In this document: piece after piece, positions 26,555 to 36,685 of the stretch
Layout: each line of letters begins with the position of its first letter
Numbering within the stretch: the stretch's first letter is position 1
DNA from: Geobacillus icigianus
Lineage (GTDB): Bacteria > Bacillota > Bacilli > Bacillales > Anoxybacillaceae
Reading direction: 5' to 3'
Assembly (NCBI RefSeq): GCF_000750005.1
Contig: NZ_JPYA01000163.1
Coordinates: 1 to 46,369 of the forward strand
DNA length: 46,369 nucleotides
Position numbers and translations under genes: made by a program
Notes under the pieces: model-generated
What the model saw: the letters and a program-made list of their open reading frames with translations, nothing else
Database searches by the model: none
What the model was told of the DNA's origin: nothing

Positions 26555-27091
26555 TTATTGCTCCATTTGTCGAGCCAAAAAGCTGGCCGCCGTTTCAGCT
26601 GCTTTATGTTCCACTTCACCAATGGTTTTCTCGCGCGATAAAATGATGACCGCTCCAATCGGATCGCCGTTGGCGACAATCGGGCCAATCGTGTATGATT
26701 TCAACGTTTCTGTCATCCCATCCACAAGCTCGACTTCCCCTTCCTCGGTATGAAGGATGGAATGACGGTCTTCCATGGCTTTTTCCACCAACGGGCTGAC
26801 GCTTTTGTTCATATATTCCTTTTTCGAAACACCGGCGACAGCGATATACACATCGCGGTCACAAATGAGCACAGGCTGCCCGAGGCTGTCAAACAGCGCT
26901 TCAGCGTACTCTTTGGCAAAGTCGCCTAATTCACTGATCGGCGAATATTTTTTCAAAATGACTTCTCCATCGCGGTCAACAAATATTTCGAGCGGATCCC
27001 CTTCACGAATGCGCAGTGTTCTGCGAATTTCTTTCGGAATGACAACCCTTCCTAAATCGTCGATGCGACGAACAATACCGGTTGCTTTCAT
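26555..27091 (-). CDS. spoVT: Stage V sporulation regulator SpoVT
   Basis: This 178-residue forespore transcription factor tunes sigma-G genes. The N-terminal AbrB-type swapped-hairpin DNA-binding domain is clear (MKATGIVRRIDDLGRVVIPK, then RIREGDPLEIFVD), and the C-terminal part (about 55-178) is a GAF-like domain. ATG at 27091 gives exactly the B. subtilis length; the longer in-frame reading lacks family similarity. The 211-bp upstream spacer contains GATACTA preceded 17 bases earlier by CGTATA, which may be a poor sigma-G promoter, but I am not confident in it. Confidence 0.96.
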   Translation of the reverse strand: MKATGIVRRIDDLGRVVIPKEIRRTLRIREGDPLEIFVDRDGEVILKKYSPISELGDFAKEYAEALFDSLGQPVLICDRDVYIAVAGVSKKEYMNKSVSPLVEKAMEDRHSILHTEEGEVELVDGMTETLKSYTIGPIVANGDPIGAVIILSREKTIGEVEHKAAETAASFLARQMEQ

Positions 27092-27302
27092 GCCTTCATA
27101 TGACCTCACTTTCATCATAGGATTTGAAGGATACTCCGATGAACCCTTGATCATGGGGAATTCACCATTGCTGTCATTAGTATCCTTCATCATCCGCGTT
27201 CTATACGTGATGAAAGTGATTTTGGCCATTTTAGATAAAATTGCCCATCCTTCATTATCGCCACATGCAGAAAACGATAAACATGTGAAAACTTTTTCTT
27301 GA

Positions 27303-30300
27303 TTATGCCGTCACCGACTTTTCTTGTTCCATCCCGGACAGCCGCCGCAGCGTTTGTTCTAAAATCAACAGCCATTCGTGCGTCTTCATCCCCTTAATAT
27401 AGAGCACGATTTTCAGCTTTCCTCCGTCCATGCCGAACCCGAACAGGCGCCCATGTTGGCGGCCGATATCCGACAGACGCTGAATCTCCACCGTTTTCGA
27501 TGACTCTTCTGTAAAGATGATGTCAATTTGCTGCTTATGCTGCTTCAGCGACTCAACGCCCAACTGCTTGGCCAGCACTTTCATCTCGGCGATTTGGAAC
27601 AAATAGGCGACCTCATCCGGATAATCGCCAAAGCGGTCGACCATTTCTTCTCGCAACGCTTCGACATCCTCAAGCGTCTCGACCGCCTTGAATCGCTTGT
27701 ACATCTCAATCTTTTGCAACTCATCCGCAATGTATGTGCCCGGAATATAGGCGTCGACTTCGATATCAATGACGACATCCGGCTGCTCATCTTCCTGCTT
27801 GATGCCGCGCCGTTTTTCAATCGCCTCTTTCAACATTTGCGAATACAAATCGAATCCGACCGAGTCGATAAAGCCGTGCTGTTCGGCGCCGAGAATGTTG
27901 CCCGCGCCGCGGATCGACAAATCGCGCATGGCGATTTTAAACCCGGAGCCGAGCTCGGTAAACTCTTTGATGGCTTGCAGCCGCTTTTCCGCCGCTTCGT
28001 TGAGCACTTTATCTTTCCGATAGGTGAAATACGCATACGCGACGCGGTTGGAGCGGCCGACGCGCCCGCGCAGCTGGTACAGCTGCGACAGTCCCATCCG
28101 GTCGGCATCATAGACGATGAGCGTGTTGACATTCGGTATATCGATGCCCGTTTCGATGATCGTCGTCGTCACCAGCACATCGTATTGCCCTTCCAAAAAC
28201 GCCAAAATCGTCGATTCGAGCTCCGTTTCCGACATGCGGCCATGCACGTAAGTGACGCGCGCTTCCGGGACAAGCTGGGCGATTTCTTCCGCTTTCAAGT
28301 CGATGTCTTCAATATGGTTGTAAAGGAAAAACACTTGCCCATCGCGGGCGAGCTCGCGTTCAATCGCCTCTTTGACGAGCTCCGGGGTATATTCCATGAC
28401 ATACGTTTGCACCGGGAATCGGTTTTCCGGCGGCGTCTCGATGATCGACAAATCGCGCACCCCGATCATCGACATATGGAGCGTGCGCGGAATCGGCGTC
28501 GCCGTTAAGGTGAGCACGTCAATGTTCGCCTTCAGCTGTTTAATTTTTTCCTTATGCGCCACACCAAACCGTTGTTCTTCGTCGATAATGAGCAAGCCTA
28601 AATCTTTGAATTTCACGTCTTTCGACAGCAGCCGGTGCGTGCCGATGACCATGTCGATCGTACCGTCTTTTAACCCTTTAATGGTCTCCGCCTGCTGTTT
28701 TTTCGTCCGGAAGCGGTTCAACAGTCCGACGTTGATCGGAAACCCTTGAAACCGTTCGCGCACCGTTTCGTAATGCTGTTGGGCCAAAATCGTCGTCGGC
28801 ACGAGGAAGGCGACTTGTTTGCCGTCCATAATGGCTTTAAACGCCGCCCGCAGCGCCACTTCCGTTTTCCCGTAGCCGACATCGCCGCAAAGGAGGCGGT
28901 CCATCGGTTTGTCGCTCTCCATATCACGCTTGATTTCCTCAATCGACCGAAGCTGATCTTCCGTCTCTTGATACGGAAACGCCGCTTCAAATTCGCGCTG
29001 CATCTCCGTATCCGGGGAAAACGCATATCCTTTGCTTGCTTCGCGCTCAGCGTACAGCTTGATTAAGTCTTCGGCAATGTCTTGGACGGACGATTCCACT
29101 TTCTTTTTGACCTTTTTCCATTCCGTGCCGCCAAGCTTATAAATTTTCGGCTCTTTTCCCTCCGAGCCGACGTATTTTTGCACTTGATCCATTTGGTCGA
29201 CCGGAACGTACAGCGTATCGCCGCCTTGGTACTGGATATGGATGTAATCTTTATGCACTCCATTGATTTCTAACGTCTCGATGCCTAAATATTTTCCGAT
29301 GCCGTGGTTGACATGGACGACGTAGTCGCCGACTTGCAGTTCGGCATAGCTTTTGATCCGCTCGGCGTTGGACAGTTTCTGCCGGCGCGCCGGGCGTTTC
29401 GCCCGCTTTTTGAACAGCTCTTCTTCCGTGATGACCGCGAGTTTTTGCAGCGGCAATTCAAACCCGGTGTTTAAATCGCCTTGGAGGAGCTGACATTTGC
29501 CGTATAGCAGCGCTGCATCGCGCGCGAGCGGCAGCGCGTCAATCTCATAATCTTGAAGCAATGATTGCAGCTTTTTCACGCGCTCGGCAGTCGGCGCCAA
29601 AAAAACGACGGCATAGTTCGCCTTTTTCCATCGATCGATTTCCGACTGAAGCAGCGCCATTTGGCCATGAAAGTTTTGCATTTGCCTGCACGTAATATTG
29701 ACGACATTTTGCGGATGGGTATGCGGCGCATGGCGCAAAAACAAAGACAAATACACTCGTTGCAATCGATGCTTTTGCAATAATTCAGAAAAGGAATGCG
29801 AAAGGGGAACGCCATGGATCATTTTTCCGCTCTCGAGCAGGCTCGTATACCATTCGGCTTCTTCGCGTTCCAGCCGCTCCGCTGCCTCTTGAAGGCGGCT
29901 CATTTCATCCATGAGGAGCACGCCATCTTCCGGCATATAATCTAGCAAACTGGCAGCCTTTTCATAAAAGAGCGACATATATTTATATTGTTGTTCGACT
30001 TCTTGCCCGGCGCGCAGCTGTTCAAGTTCCGCGTGAATCTGTTCGTACATCCGCTGCTTAGCCGACTCGTCTTTTACTTTCTCCAAACTCACCGCAAGCT
30101 GCGCTTCAATCCGCTCCACGCCGCGGCGCCGCGTTTCGCCATCGAGAATGATTTCCTCCGCCGGTCCGACCATGATGCGCTCGATTTGCCCTTGTGAACG
30201 TTGGTCGTCAGGGGTGAACGTGCGAATCGATTCGATTTCCGTATCAAACAGCTCGATGCGGTACGGCAGCTCGGCGGTCAATGGATAAATATCAAGGATG

Positions 30301-30836
30301 CCGCCGCGGATGCTGAACTCTCCAGGAGCGGAAACAGTAGCGACCCGCTTGTATCCCATGTCGACAAACAGCTGTTTGTAACGTTCCAACTCAAGCTCTT
30401 GTCCGATAGAAAACGTGAACAAATATTGTTTCCAAAGCGACGGCGGCGGCAACAAACGACGCACCCCAGCCACCGGACAGACGACGACCCCTTTTCCCCC
30501 TTGCAGCCAATGGTTCATAATTTCTAGGCGCTGTGCCCTCAGTTCCGGGCTGGCCACCGCCATTTCCGCGGCAATAACTTCATTGACCGCATAGAGAAAC
30601 ACTTCGTCCGGCCCGAGCAGCGCAACGAGATCATCATACATTTTTTGTGCTTGAAACAAATTGTGCGCGACGACTAAGAGCGGCCGATCCGTTTCCCGAT
30701 AGAGGGCAGAAATAAAAACAGACCGGGCCGACCCCGACAGCCCGGCGACAAGCTGTTCCTTTAAGCGGACACGAATCCCTTCGATAATGGTGCGAACATC
30801 CTGATTTTCAGCTAAATAGCGATGCAGCGAAAGCAC
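27303..30836 (-). CDS. mfd: Transcription-repair coupling factor Mfd
   Basis: This 1177-residue SF2 translocase removes stalled RNA polymerase and recruits UvrA. The UvrB-like N-terminal part includes GLSGSARSVF and APGEFSIRGGILDIYP. The RNA-polymerase-interacting domain starts near residue 490 (LQVGDYVVHVNHGIGKY). The motor has Walker A GDVGYGKTEVALRA, DEEQRFG and TATPIPRTL, with QLRGRVGRS in the second lobe; the C-terminal TRCF domain follows. GTG at 30836, behind GGAGGG, is chosen over an ATG seven codons upstream because it yields the B. subtilis length. Confidence 0.97.
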   Translation of the reverse strand: MLSLHRYLAENQDVRTIIEGIRVRLKEQLVAGLSGSARSVFISALYRETDRPLLVVAHNLFQAQKMYDDLVALLGPDEVFLYAVNEVIAAEMAVASPELRAQRLEIMNHWLQGGKGVVVCPVAGVRRLLPPPSLWKQYLFTFSIGQELELERYKQLFVDMGYKRVATVSAPGEFSIRGGILDIYPLTAELPYRIELFDTEIESIRTFTPDDQRSQGQIERIMVGPAEEIILDGETRRRGVERIEAQLAVSLEKVKDESAKQRMYEQIHAELEQLRAGQEVEQQYKYMSLFYEKAASLLDYMPEDGVLLMDEMSRLQEAAERLEREEAEWYTSLLESGKMIHGVPLSHSFSELLQKHRLQRVYLSLFLRHAPHTHPQNVVNITCRQMQNFHGQMALLQSEIDRWKKANYAVVFLAPTAERVKKLQSLLQDYEIDALPLARDAALLYGKCQLLQGDLNTGFELPLQKLAVITEEELFKKRAKRPARRQKLSNAERIKSYAELQVGDYVVHVNHGIGKYLGIETLEINGVHKDYIHIQYQGGDTLYVPVDQMDQVQKYVGSEGKEPKIYKLGGTEWKKVKKKVESSVQDIAEDLIKLYAEREASKGYAFSPDTEMQREFEAAFPYQETEDQLRSIEEIKRDMESDKPMDRLLCGDVGYGKTEVALRAAFKAIMDGKQVAFLVPTTILAQQHYETVRERFQGFPINVGLLNRFRTKKQQAETIKGLKDGTIDMVIGTHRLLSKDVKFKDLGLLIIDEEQRFGVAHKEKIKQLKANIDVLTLTATPIPRTLHMSMIGVRDLSIIETPPENRFPVQTYVMEYTPELVKEAIERELARDGQVFFLYNHIEDIDLKAEEIAQLVPEARVTYVHGRMSETELESTILAFLEGQYDVLVTTTIIETGIDIPNVNTLIVYDADRMGLSQLYQLRGRVGRSNRVAYAYFTYRKDKVLNEAAEKRLQAIKEFTELGSGFKIAMRDLSIRGAGNILGAEQHGFIDSVGFDLYSQMLKEAIEKRRGIKQEDEQPDVVIDIEVDAYIPGTYIADELQKIEMYKRFKAVETLEDVEALREEMVDRFGDYPDEVAYLFQIAEMKVLAKQLGVESLKQHKQQIDIIFTEESSKTVEIQRLSDIGRQHGRLFGFGMDGGKLKIVLYIKGMKTHEWLLILEQTLRRLSGMEQEKSVTA

Positions 30837-30882
30837 CCCTATTCTCCCTCCTCTCAACGCCTGTTTTGAATTGGCGCAAACG

Positions 30883-30907
30883 CAAAAACGCTTTGGTCGC
30901 CCAAAGC
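30883..30907 (-). terminator. Rho-independent terminator after fin
   Basis: The stem GCTTTGG/CCAAAGC with loop GCGA is followed on the minus strand by GTTTTTG. It begins 2 bases after the fin stop codon. Confidence 0.85.
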
Positions 30908-30908
30908 T

Positions 30909-31139
30909 CTAATGAATAAATTTTTCGTATTGATGCCACTCCGGGTTTCGCGTCAACGCTTCCTGACAGTCTTCACAAATGGTTTTGACATGAATGTCGC
31001 CGTTTGGTTCATATGAAATCATGTCAAGCCGTTCTTCTTCGGTGAGATGATGGAAACCCAACTTTTCGCTGTAGATCGGCATTTGCTCAATCGTTCCCAC
31101 TTTTGCTCCGCAATGCCGGCAATAGTAATGGAGCGCCAT
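30909..31139 (-). CDS. fin: Anti-sigma factor Fin (YabK)
   Basis: This 76-residue protein has two cysteine pairs, CRHC near residue 8 and CEDC near 56, the zinc-binding arrangement of Fin. In B. subtilis Fin is made in the forespore and inhibits sigma-F, helping the switch to sigma-G. ATG at 31139 has GAGGAGGT 8 bases upstream and gives the expected length. TGAATA overlapping the pth stop codon could be a sigma-F/G -35 element, but I cannot identify a matching -10. Confidence 0.93.
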   Translation of the reverse strand: MALHYYCRHCGAKVGTIEQMPIYSEKLGFHHLTEEERLDMISYEPNGDIHVKTICEDCQEALTRNPEWHQYEKFIH

Positions 31140-31214
31140 CTGTGACAACCTCCTCACTGGACTGTTCCGCCACAATCGTATACTCACATTGTGCACCAGT
31201 TCGGAGGAAAATAT

Positions 31215-31775
31215 TCACTCGTTAAAATCGTTCATGACTTGGGCAAACGGCACAGACAACGCCTGTTCGCACGCGTCGGCTGCCCGCAGCACTGCCGTTT
31301 CCACCGCTCCTTGTTCCTCGTCGGTAAAGCGGCTGAGCACATAGTCAGCCACCGGCTGCCCGTTCGTTGGCCGGCCGATGCCGATGCGGATGCGCTTAAA
31401 CTGTTCCGTGCCGAGGTGTCGAATCAACGATTTGACGCCGTTATGACCCCCGGAACTTCCCTTGAGGCGAAGGCGGATTTTCCCCGGTGGAAGGTCGAGG
31501 TCATCGTAAATGACGATGACATCGTCGAGGGCAATGCCGTAGTAGTCCATGAGGGGACGGACACATTCCCCTGATAAATTCATATATGTCAATGGTTTGC
31601 ATAATGCTACTTTTTTGCCGTTAACTACCGCCGTGCCGAACAGGCCGCGAAACTTGGCGGCCGTTAACGACACCCCCCAACGTTTGGCCAGCTCATCAAT
31701 GACAAAAAAACCGATATTATGCCGGGTTTGTTCGTATTCTTTGCCCGGGTTTCCAAGCCCAACAAACAGTTTCAA
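31215..31775 (-). CDS. pth: Peptidyl-tRNA hydrolase (SpoVC)
   Basis: This 186-residue enzyme frees tRNA from prematurely released peptidyl-tRNA. The N-terminal [20 protein letters not shown] carries the conserved Asn10 and catalytic His20. [23 protein letters not shown] (with the conserved aspartate) and [11 protein letters not shown] follow. The start is a TTG at 31775 behind GGAGGGG, spaced 8 bases; no upstream ATG fits. It is called spoVC in B. subtilis. Confidence 0.96.
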   Translation of the reverse strand: MKLFVGLGNPGKEYEQTRHNIGFFVIDELAKRWGVSLTAAKFRGLFGTAVVNGKKVALCKPLTYMNLSGECVRPLMDYYGIALDDVIVIYDDLDLPPGKIRLRLKGSSGGHNGVKSLIRHLGTEQFKRIRIGIGRPTNGQPVADYVLSRFTDEEQGAVETAVLRAADACEQALSVPFAQVMNDFNE

Positions 31776-31804
31776 TCTTGGCGCCCCTCCCGTTGTATGA
31801 TACT

Positions 31805-31834
31805 ACAAAAGACGTAACCGAAGCGGTTACGTCT
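31805..31834 (-). terminator. Rho-independent terminator between ctc and pth
   Basis: The stem AGACGTAACCG/CGGTTACGTCT is followed on the minus strand by TTTGTAG. It lies immediately after the ctc stop codon. Partial read-through to pth is possible, because only 30 bases separate it from the pth start. Confidence 0.85.
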
Positions 31835-31835
31835 G

Positions 31836-32468
31836 TCATTCTTCCGGCGTTGTCTCTCTTCCTTCCTCAGCATCAGGACGCCCCGGCTCTTGCTGTTCGC
31901 CGCTGTGAATTTCTTCTTCCTGCTGCGGCGGCAAGATCGTGGCGATCACTTCGGAAGGTTCATGGTTAATTTCAAATTGGCCGTTCGTTTGCACGTCGCC
32001 AACGGTGATGGTATCGCCGACTTGCAGCCCGGAAATGTCGACTTCAATCGCTGGCGGAATGTTGGCGGGCAAGACGCGGATGGACAGCTCATGCAAGTTT
32101 TGCTGGAGCACACCGCCATCTTTGACGCCAGGCGCCTCGCCGATTAAACGCACTTCAACGTCAATATCCACCTCAGTCGATAAGTCGACGGCTTGAAAAT
32201 CGGCATGGAGCAGCTCGCCGCGCAGCGGATCGCGCTGCATCTCGCGCAGCAGCACCGAGTAATCTTGGCCGCCGACTTTCAGCGTCAGCAAGCTTGTGCG
32301 TCCGCCTTCGCGAAGCACTTTTTCCAGCTCAGCGGCGCTGACTGCGATCATTTTGTTTTCGACTTTCTTGCCGTACAAAACGGCCGGAATGCCTCCTTGC
32401 GAACGAATACCGCGCAATGCCGAACGTTTTTTGTCTGTGCGTTCTTTCGCTTCCAACACGATCGTCAT
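31836..32468 (-). CDS. ctc: Ribosomal protein bL25, general-stress form (Ctc)
   Basis: This 210-residue 5S-rRNA-binding protein has the N-terminal L25 domain (about 1-95; RGIRSQGGIPAVLYG) and the longer TL5/CTC beta domain to about residue 190. It is followed by an acidic low-complexity tail rich in E, Q and P. B. subtilis Ctc is induced by sigma-B in stress. It follows prs closely and a candidate sigma-B promoter lies in the 76-bp gap, so both read-through and stress control are plausible. Confidence 0.95.
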   Translation of the reverse strand: MTIVLEAKERTDKKRSALRGIRSQGGIPAVLYGKKVENKMIAVSAAELEKVLREGGRTSLLTLKVGGQDYSVLLREMQRDPLRGELLHADFQAVDLSTEVDIDVEVRLIGEAPGVKDGGVLQQNLHELSIRVLPANIPPAIEVDISGLQVGDTITVGDVQTNGQFEINHEPSEVIATILPPQQEEEIHSGEQQEPGRPDAEEGRETTPEE

Positions 32469-32506
32469 GTTTCCTCACCTTCCTGAATTAGAATCTATTG
32501 ATTACT

Positions 32507-32532
32507 TTATCCTAAAACAAGAAGGGATAAAC
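32507..32532 (-). promoter_or_regulatory. Candidate sigma-B promoter of ctc
   Basis: On the minus strand GTTTAT (32527-32532) and GGATAA (32507-32512) are 14 bases apart, near the sigma-B consensus GTTTAA-N14-GGGTAT. The same bases form an inverted repeat TTTATCC/GGATAAA, so a weak hairpin behind prs is an alternative reading. Confidence 0.4.
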
Positions 32533-32544
32533 ATGTTTTCGTTG

Positions 32545-33492
32545 TCAGTCGAACAGGACGCTGACAGACTTCATTTGATAGACGCGCGTGATCGCTTCGG
32601 CAATGAGCGGCGCCACCGACAGCTCTACAATTTTATCAATTTTCTTCTCTTCTGGCAAGGCGATTGAATTGGTGACGACGAGCTCTTTAATTTTGGAATT
32701 TTGAATGCGCTCAATCGCTGGGCCGGACAACACCGGATGGGTGCAACAGGCGTACACTTCCTTTGCCCCGTGTTCCGCAAGAGCGTTGGCGCCCAACGTA
32801 ATCGTGCCGGCCGTATCGATGATGTCGTCGATCAAAATGGCCGTTTTCCCCGCCACCTGCCCGACGATGTTCATCACTTCCGCCACGTTCGGCCTCGGCC
32901 GGCGCTTGTCGATGATGGCAATCGGCGCCTTCAAGCGATCAGCCAGCTTCCGCGCCCGTGTCACACCGCCATGATCCGGCGAAACGACGACGATATCTTC
33001 CAGTTGCTTGCTTTTGAAATAATCGGCTAAAATCGGCACACCCATCAGATGATCGATCGGGATATCGAAAAATCCTTGAATTTGCGGAGCGTGCAAATCA
33101 AGCGTAATGACGCGCGACGCTCCTGCCGTCTCGAGCAAATTGGCGATCAGCTTGGCCGTGATCGGTTCGCGCGAGCGCGCTTTCCGGTCTTGGCGCGCAT
33201 AACCGTAATACGGCATCACAATGTTGATCGTACGGGCCGAGGCGCGTTTGAGCGCATCGATCATGATGAGCAGCTCCATTAAATGCTCATTGACCGGTAC
33301 ACTCGTTGATTGAATCACAAATACATCATCGCCGCGGATGCTTTCTTCGATATTAATTTGAATTTCCCCATCGCTAAAGCGGGAAACGGAGCATTTGCCA
33401 AGCTCCATTCCCATGACTTCAGCGATTTCTTGGGCGAGCTTCATGTTGGAGTTCAGGGCGAACAACTTTAATTGGTGCTGGCAGTCAGACAT
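32545..33492 (-). CDS. prs: Ribose-phosphate pyrophosphokinase (PRPP synthetase)
   Basis: This 315-residue class I enzyme makes PRPP from ribose 5-phosphate and ATP and feeds purine, pyrimidine, histidine and tryptophan synthesis. It has the [15 protein letters not shown] loop near 100-115, the KRRPRPN segment, the PRPP site [10 protein letters not shown] near 220 and THPVLSGPA. The ATG has GGAGG 6 bases upstream. It follows glmU by 12 bases, a conserved Bacillus pair. Confidence 0.97.
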   Translation of the reverse strand: MSDCQHQLKLFALNSNMKLAQEIAEVMGMELGKCSVSRFSDGEIQINIEESIRGDDVFVIQSTSVPVNEHLMELLIMIDALKRASARTINIVMPYYGYARQDRKARSREPITAKLIANLLETAGASRVITLDLHAPQIQGFFDIPIDHLMGVPILADYFKSKQLEDIVVVSPDHGGVTRARKLADRLKAPIAIIDKRRPRPNVAEVMNIVGQVAGKTAILIDDIIDTAGTITLGANALAEHGAKEVYACCTHPVLSGPAIERIQNSKIKELVVTNSIALPEEKKIDKIVELSVAPLIAEAITRVYQMKSVSVLFD

Positions 33493-33504
33493 GATAAACC
33501 TCCA

Positions 33505-34881
33505 TCACGATTTTTTCTTGCCTGGCAGACGGTCGGCATAGTTTTCCTTATTGACCTGCCGCGCCCGGGCAATGGCGAGCGCACGGCCGGGAACATCGTC
33601 GGTGACCGTCGATCCAGCGGCGACGTAAGCACCTCGGCCGACGGTGACCGGCGCGATCAAATTCACGTTGCAACCGATAAACGCTCCATCTTCAATTTTC
33701 GTGAGGTGCTTGTTGACCCCATCGTAGTTGACGGTAATCGAACCGCAGCCAAGATTCACCTCAGCGCCGACTTCGGCATCGCCGATATAGCTTAAGTGCG
33801 ACGCTTTGCTTCCTTTACCGAATGTCGATTTTTTCACTTCGACAAAATTGCCGATTCGCACGTCATCATCGATTTTGGACAGCGGACGGATATGGGCGAA
33901 CGGACCGATCGTGACATCGGAGCCGATTTCGCTGTCATGAGCGACGGAATGACGAATCGAGGTGTGATGACCGATCATACAGCGGCTGATTTCCGAATAA
34001 GGGCCGATGACACAATCTTCGCCGATCACGGTTTCGCCTTCGATCACGGTGCCAGGGTAAATGACCGTATCGCGCCCAATCACTGCGTCAGCGGAAATGT
34101 ACGTAGCATCCGGATCAACGATGGTCACTCCGTTTTGCATGTGATGGCGGCAGATGCGGCGGCGCATGAGCCGCTCCGCTTCAGCAAGAGCGATGCGGTC
34201 GTTGACGCCGATCGTTTCCTCAAACGACGGCGCCTGATAGGCGGACACCACGCCGCCGTTCGCTTTGATAATCTCAATCACATCGGTTAAGTAATATTCC
34301 CCTTGAGCATTGTCATTGGTCACGTTTGTAAGCGCTTGAAACAACGTTTGGTTATCAAAGCAATACGTTCCGGTGTTAATCTCGCAAATGCTCTTTTCTT
34401 CTTCGCTCGCATCTTTATGTTCGACAATTTTTTCGACATGGCCGGCTTTATTGCGGACAATGCGGCCATATCCAGTCGGATTTTCGGCGATGGCCGTTAA
34501 CACCGTCGCCTTCGCCTCGGCGTTGACGTGATGTTGGATCAACGCTTCCATCGTTTCGGCGGTAATGAGCGGCGTATCCCCGCAAACCACGATCGTGATC
34601 CCCTCAAGGCCGCGCAAGTGCGCAGCCGCTTGCATCACCGCGTGCGCTGTTCCCAGCTGCTCTTCCTGCAAGGCATATTCACACTGGGAGCCAAGCTGTT
34701 CTTTCACTTGCTCCGCTCCAAATCCGACGACGACAACCGTTTTTTCCACCCCAAGCTTGGAGACTTGGTCTACTACATGCTGAACCATTGGCTTGCCGCA
34801 AACGGGATGAAGCACTTTATACTGCTTTGATTTCATCCGCGTTCCTTGTCCGGCCGCCAAAACGACCGCATATCGATTCAT
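33505..34881 (-). CDS. glmU: Bifunctional UDP-GlcNAc pyrophosphorylase / GlcN-1-P acetyltransferase
   Basis: This 458-residue enzyme performs the last two steps to UDP-GlcNAc for cell-wall synthesis. The N-terminal nucleotidyltransferase has [12 protein letters not shown] at residues 6-17 and a GDTPLI motif. The C-terminal left-handed beta-helix has imperfect hexapeptide repeats (for example [18 protein letters not shown]) from about 250 to 430, with the [19 protein letters not shown] acetyltransferase site. ATG at 34881 has GGAGG 8 bases upstream. Confidence 0.97.
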   Translation of the reverse strand: MNRYAVVLAAGQGTRMKSKQYKVLHPVCGKPMVQHVVDQVSKLGVEKTVVVVGFGAEQVKEQLGSQCEYALQEEQLGTAHAVMQAAAHLRGLEGITIVVCGDTPLITAETMEALIQHHVNAEAKATVLTAIAENPTGYGRIVRNKAGHVEKIVEHKDASEEEKSICEINTGTYCFDNQTLFQALTNVTNDNAQGEYYLTDVIEIIKANGGVVSAYQAPSFEETIGVNDRIALAEAERLMRRRICRHHMQNGVTIVDPDATYISADAVIGRDTVIYPGTVIEGETVIGEDCVIGPYSEISRCMIGHHTSIRHSVAHDSEIGSDVTIGPFAHIRPLSKIDDDVRIGNFVEVKKSTFGKGSKASHLSYIGDAEVGAEVNLGCGSITVNYDGVNKHLTKIEDGAFIGCNVNLIAPVTVGRGAYVAAGSTVTDDVPGRALAIARARQVNKENYADRLPGKKKS

Positions 34882-34917
34882 GTGAAAGGCCTCCAATTAC
34901 CCTTTTATCCATAATTG

Positions 34918-34946
34918 AATATATATGAATCGGCTTCACTTTTCAA
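34918..34946 (-). promoter_or_regulatory. Sigma-A promoter of glmU-prs
   Basis: On the minus strand TTGAAA (34941-34946) and TATATT (34918-34923) are 17 bases apart, between the spoVG terminator and glmU. Confidence 0.7.
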
Positions 34947-34964
34947 GGAAACAATGCGGCTGCC

Positions 34965-35006
34965 AAAAAAATAGAGAGCTTGGTGAATTTCACCTCAGCT
35001 CCCTCT
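34965..35006 (-). terminator. Rho-independent terminator after spoVG
   Basis: A long stem (AGAGGGAGCTGAGGTGAA paired with TTCACCAAGCTCTCT, a few mismatches) is followed on the minus strand by ATTTTTTT. It begins 8 bases after the spoVG stop. Confidence 0.9.
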
Positions 35007-35013
35007 CATATGT

Positions 35014-35304
35014 TTACGAAGCGCCCGCTTCTTCAAGTTCTTCTTCCATCTTCCCGAGGCGGTGGTATTCAGCAAGAATCGCCTCTTGGATTTTTCCGCG
35101 CGTAGCGGAATTGATCGGATGTGCGATATCGCGGAACTCCCCATCCGGAGTGCGCTTGCTCGGCATGGCAACGAACAGCCCATTGTTTCCGTCAATCACG
35201 CGGATGTCATGGACGACAAATTCATTGTCCAACGTGATGGAAGCGATCGCTTTCATCCGACCTTCGGTATTGACGCGGCGTAATCTTACGTCTGTCACTT
35301 CCAT
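35014..35304 (-). CDS. spoVG: Regulator SpoVG
   Basis: This 96-residue protein fits the SpoVG family closely: [57 protein letters not shown]. SpoVG binds nucleic acid and affects septation, cortex formation and other stationary-phase traits. The ATG has AGGTGGTGAG upstream. A good sigma-H promoter with an A+T-rich upstream block precedes it, as in B. subtilis, where AbrB represses the gene. Confidence 0.97.
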   Translation of the reverse strand: MEVTDVRLRRVNTEGRMKAIASITLDNEFVVHDIRVIDGNNGLFVAMPSKRTPDGEFRDIAHPINSATRGKIQEAILAEYHRLGKMEEELEEAGAS

Positions 35305-35346
35305 ATCTGCTCACCACCTTTTCCCGATATGAGACTCGATGTATTA

Positions 35347-35373
35347 ATTCCACGCATCCGAGCCTTTTCCTGC
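35347..35373 (-). promoter_or_regulatory. Sigma-H promoter of spoVG
   Basis: On the minus strand GCAGGAAAA (35365-35373) and GTGGAAT (35347-35353) are 11 bases apart, matching the sigma-H consensus RNAGGAWWW-N11/12-RNNGAAT. An A+T-rich run lies just upstream (35374-35402), similar to the AbrB-binding block of B. subtilis spoVG. Confidence 0.8.
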
Positions 35374-35428
35374 TTTTTCGAAAAATTTTTTATAAAATTT
35401 TCACAGGGAAAAAGTGGTGACCATTTCG

Positions 35429-35803
35429 TTAGCGAACAAGGGCGACGACTTCAATTTCAACAAGGGCGTCTTTCGGCAGACGAGCGACTTCCACGCACGA
35501 ACGCGCCGGTTTGTGATTCGGGAAGTATTGGCTGTAAACTTCGTTCATGGCCGCAAAATCGTCCATGCTTTTCAAAAATACAGTTGTCTTGACAACGGTA
35601 TCGAGCGACGCGCCCGCTGCCTCGAGAACGGCTTTCAAGTTTTGAAACACTTGATGCGTCTGCGCTTGAATATCGCCTTTTACCATTTCACCTTCTGGGG
35701 TAAGCGGGATTTGCCCCGAGCTGTAAAACACATTGTTAACGATGATGCCTTGCGAATAAGGGCCAATCGCTTGTGGCGCTTTTGTCGTTTCGACTTTTTT
35801 CAT
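35429..35803 (-). CDS. ridA: RidA-family enamine/imine deaminase (YabJ)
   Basis: This 124-residue trimeric protein hydrolyses reactive 2-aminoacrylate-type intermediates. It shows [11 protein letters not shown] near residue 13, [11 protein letters not shown], the N-X-K segment [13 protein letters not shown] and the arginine-containing [23 protein letters not shown] signature at the end. ATG at 35803 with AAAGGGG upstream gives the family length. It is 38 bases after purR; in B. subtilis yabJ is needed for normal PurR repression. Confidence 0.96.
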   Translation of the reverse strand: MKKVETTKAPQAIGPYSQGIIVNNVFYSSGQIPLTPEGEMVKGDIQAQTHQVFQNLKAVLEAAGASLDTVVKTTVFLKSMDDFAAMNEVYSQYFPNHKPARSCVEVARLPKDALVEIEVVALVR

Positions 35804-35841
35804 CGTTTGTTCCCCTTTCTTGTTTTGGATGATAAGATGGA

Positions 35842-36663
35842 TCAAACAAAGGATTTGTAGTTGCCTTCTTTGACGGCGATGCGCTTTTCCTTCACATCCA
35901 CCTCGGACAATTTGACGAGCGAAATGTACTCGTCCACCAACCGCTCCTTTGCCTCTTCCGATTCGACGAGCACACCGATGCCGGACACATTTCCGCGAAA
36001 CTCCTGCAGCAAGCTGACCATGCCGTTGATGGTGCCTCCGGCCTTCATAAAGTCGTCGATGATGAGCACGTTCGCCCCCTCCGCCAAGCTCCGCTTCGAC
36101 AAAACCATCGTTTGGATGCGTTTGGACGAACCGGATACATAGTTGATGCTCACCATCGGCCCTTCCGTTGCTTTATTATCATGGCGGACGATGACAACAG
36201 GCACGTACAAAAAATGGGCGACGGCGTAGGCGAGCGGAATGCCGTTGGTGGCGATCGTCATGACGACATCTACCGGACGGTCGGCGAAAATCGATGCATA
36301 AAGGCGGCCGATTTTATTCATAATCCTTGGGTCGCCGAGAATGTCTGTCATATACAAGTATCCCCCGGGGAGGAGCCGATCTGGGCGCGACAACTGCCCG
36401 CATAAATAGGCAACCACCTCGTCCGCTTCCTCGGCGGCCATTTTCGGAATATACTGTACCCCGCCAGCTGCGCCGGGCAGCGTCCGGACCGTTCCGACTC
36501 CCTGCTGCTCGAACGTCTGTTTAATGATCGTTAAATCTTCACTGATCGATGATTTGGCCGATTCGTATCGCTCCGCAAAAAACGTCAGCGGAATGAGCTG
36601 ATGGGGCCGTTCAAGAAGATAATGCGTCATATCCACTAAACGGCCGCTTCGCCTTAGCTTCAT
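35842..36663 (-). CDS. purR: Purine operon repressor PurR
   Basis: This 273-residue repressor has an N-terminal winged helix ([34 protein letters not shown]) and a phosphoribosyltransferase-like domain with the PRPP motif [13 protein letters not shown] near residue 205. PRPP relieves its DNA binding. GGGAGG precedes the ATG. The promoter region includes AATATTCGGTTT, the complement of a PurBox-like AAACCGAATATT, so autoregulation is plausible but only one weak box is visible. Confidence 0.96.
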   Translation of the reverse strand: MKLRRSGRLVDMTHYLLERPHQLIPLTFFAERYESAKSSISEDLTIIKQTFEQQGVGTVRTLPGAAGGVQYIPKMAAEEADEVVAYLCGQLSRPDRLLPGGYLYMTDILGDPRIMNKIGRLYASIFADRPVDVVMTIATNGIPLAYAVAHFLYVPVVIVRHDNKATEGPMVSINYVSGSSKRIQTMVLSKRSLAEGANVLIIDDFMKAGGTINGMVSLLQEFRGNVSGIGVLVESEEAKERLVDEYISLVKLSEVDVKEKRIAVKEGNYKSFV

Positions 36664-36685
36664 AGCCGACCTCCCGAAACCGAAT

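Noticed and set aside
27528..28508. Long plus-strand ORF (326 codons) opposite mfd
   Set aside because: It lies wholly within mfd on the other strand and looks like a by-product of GC-rich codon use; the product has no recognisable domain.
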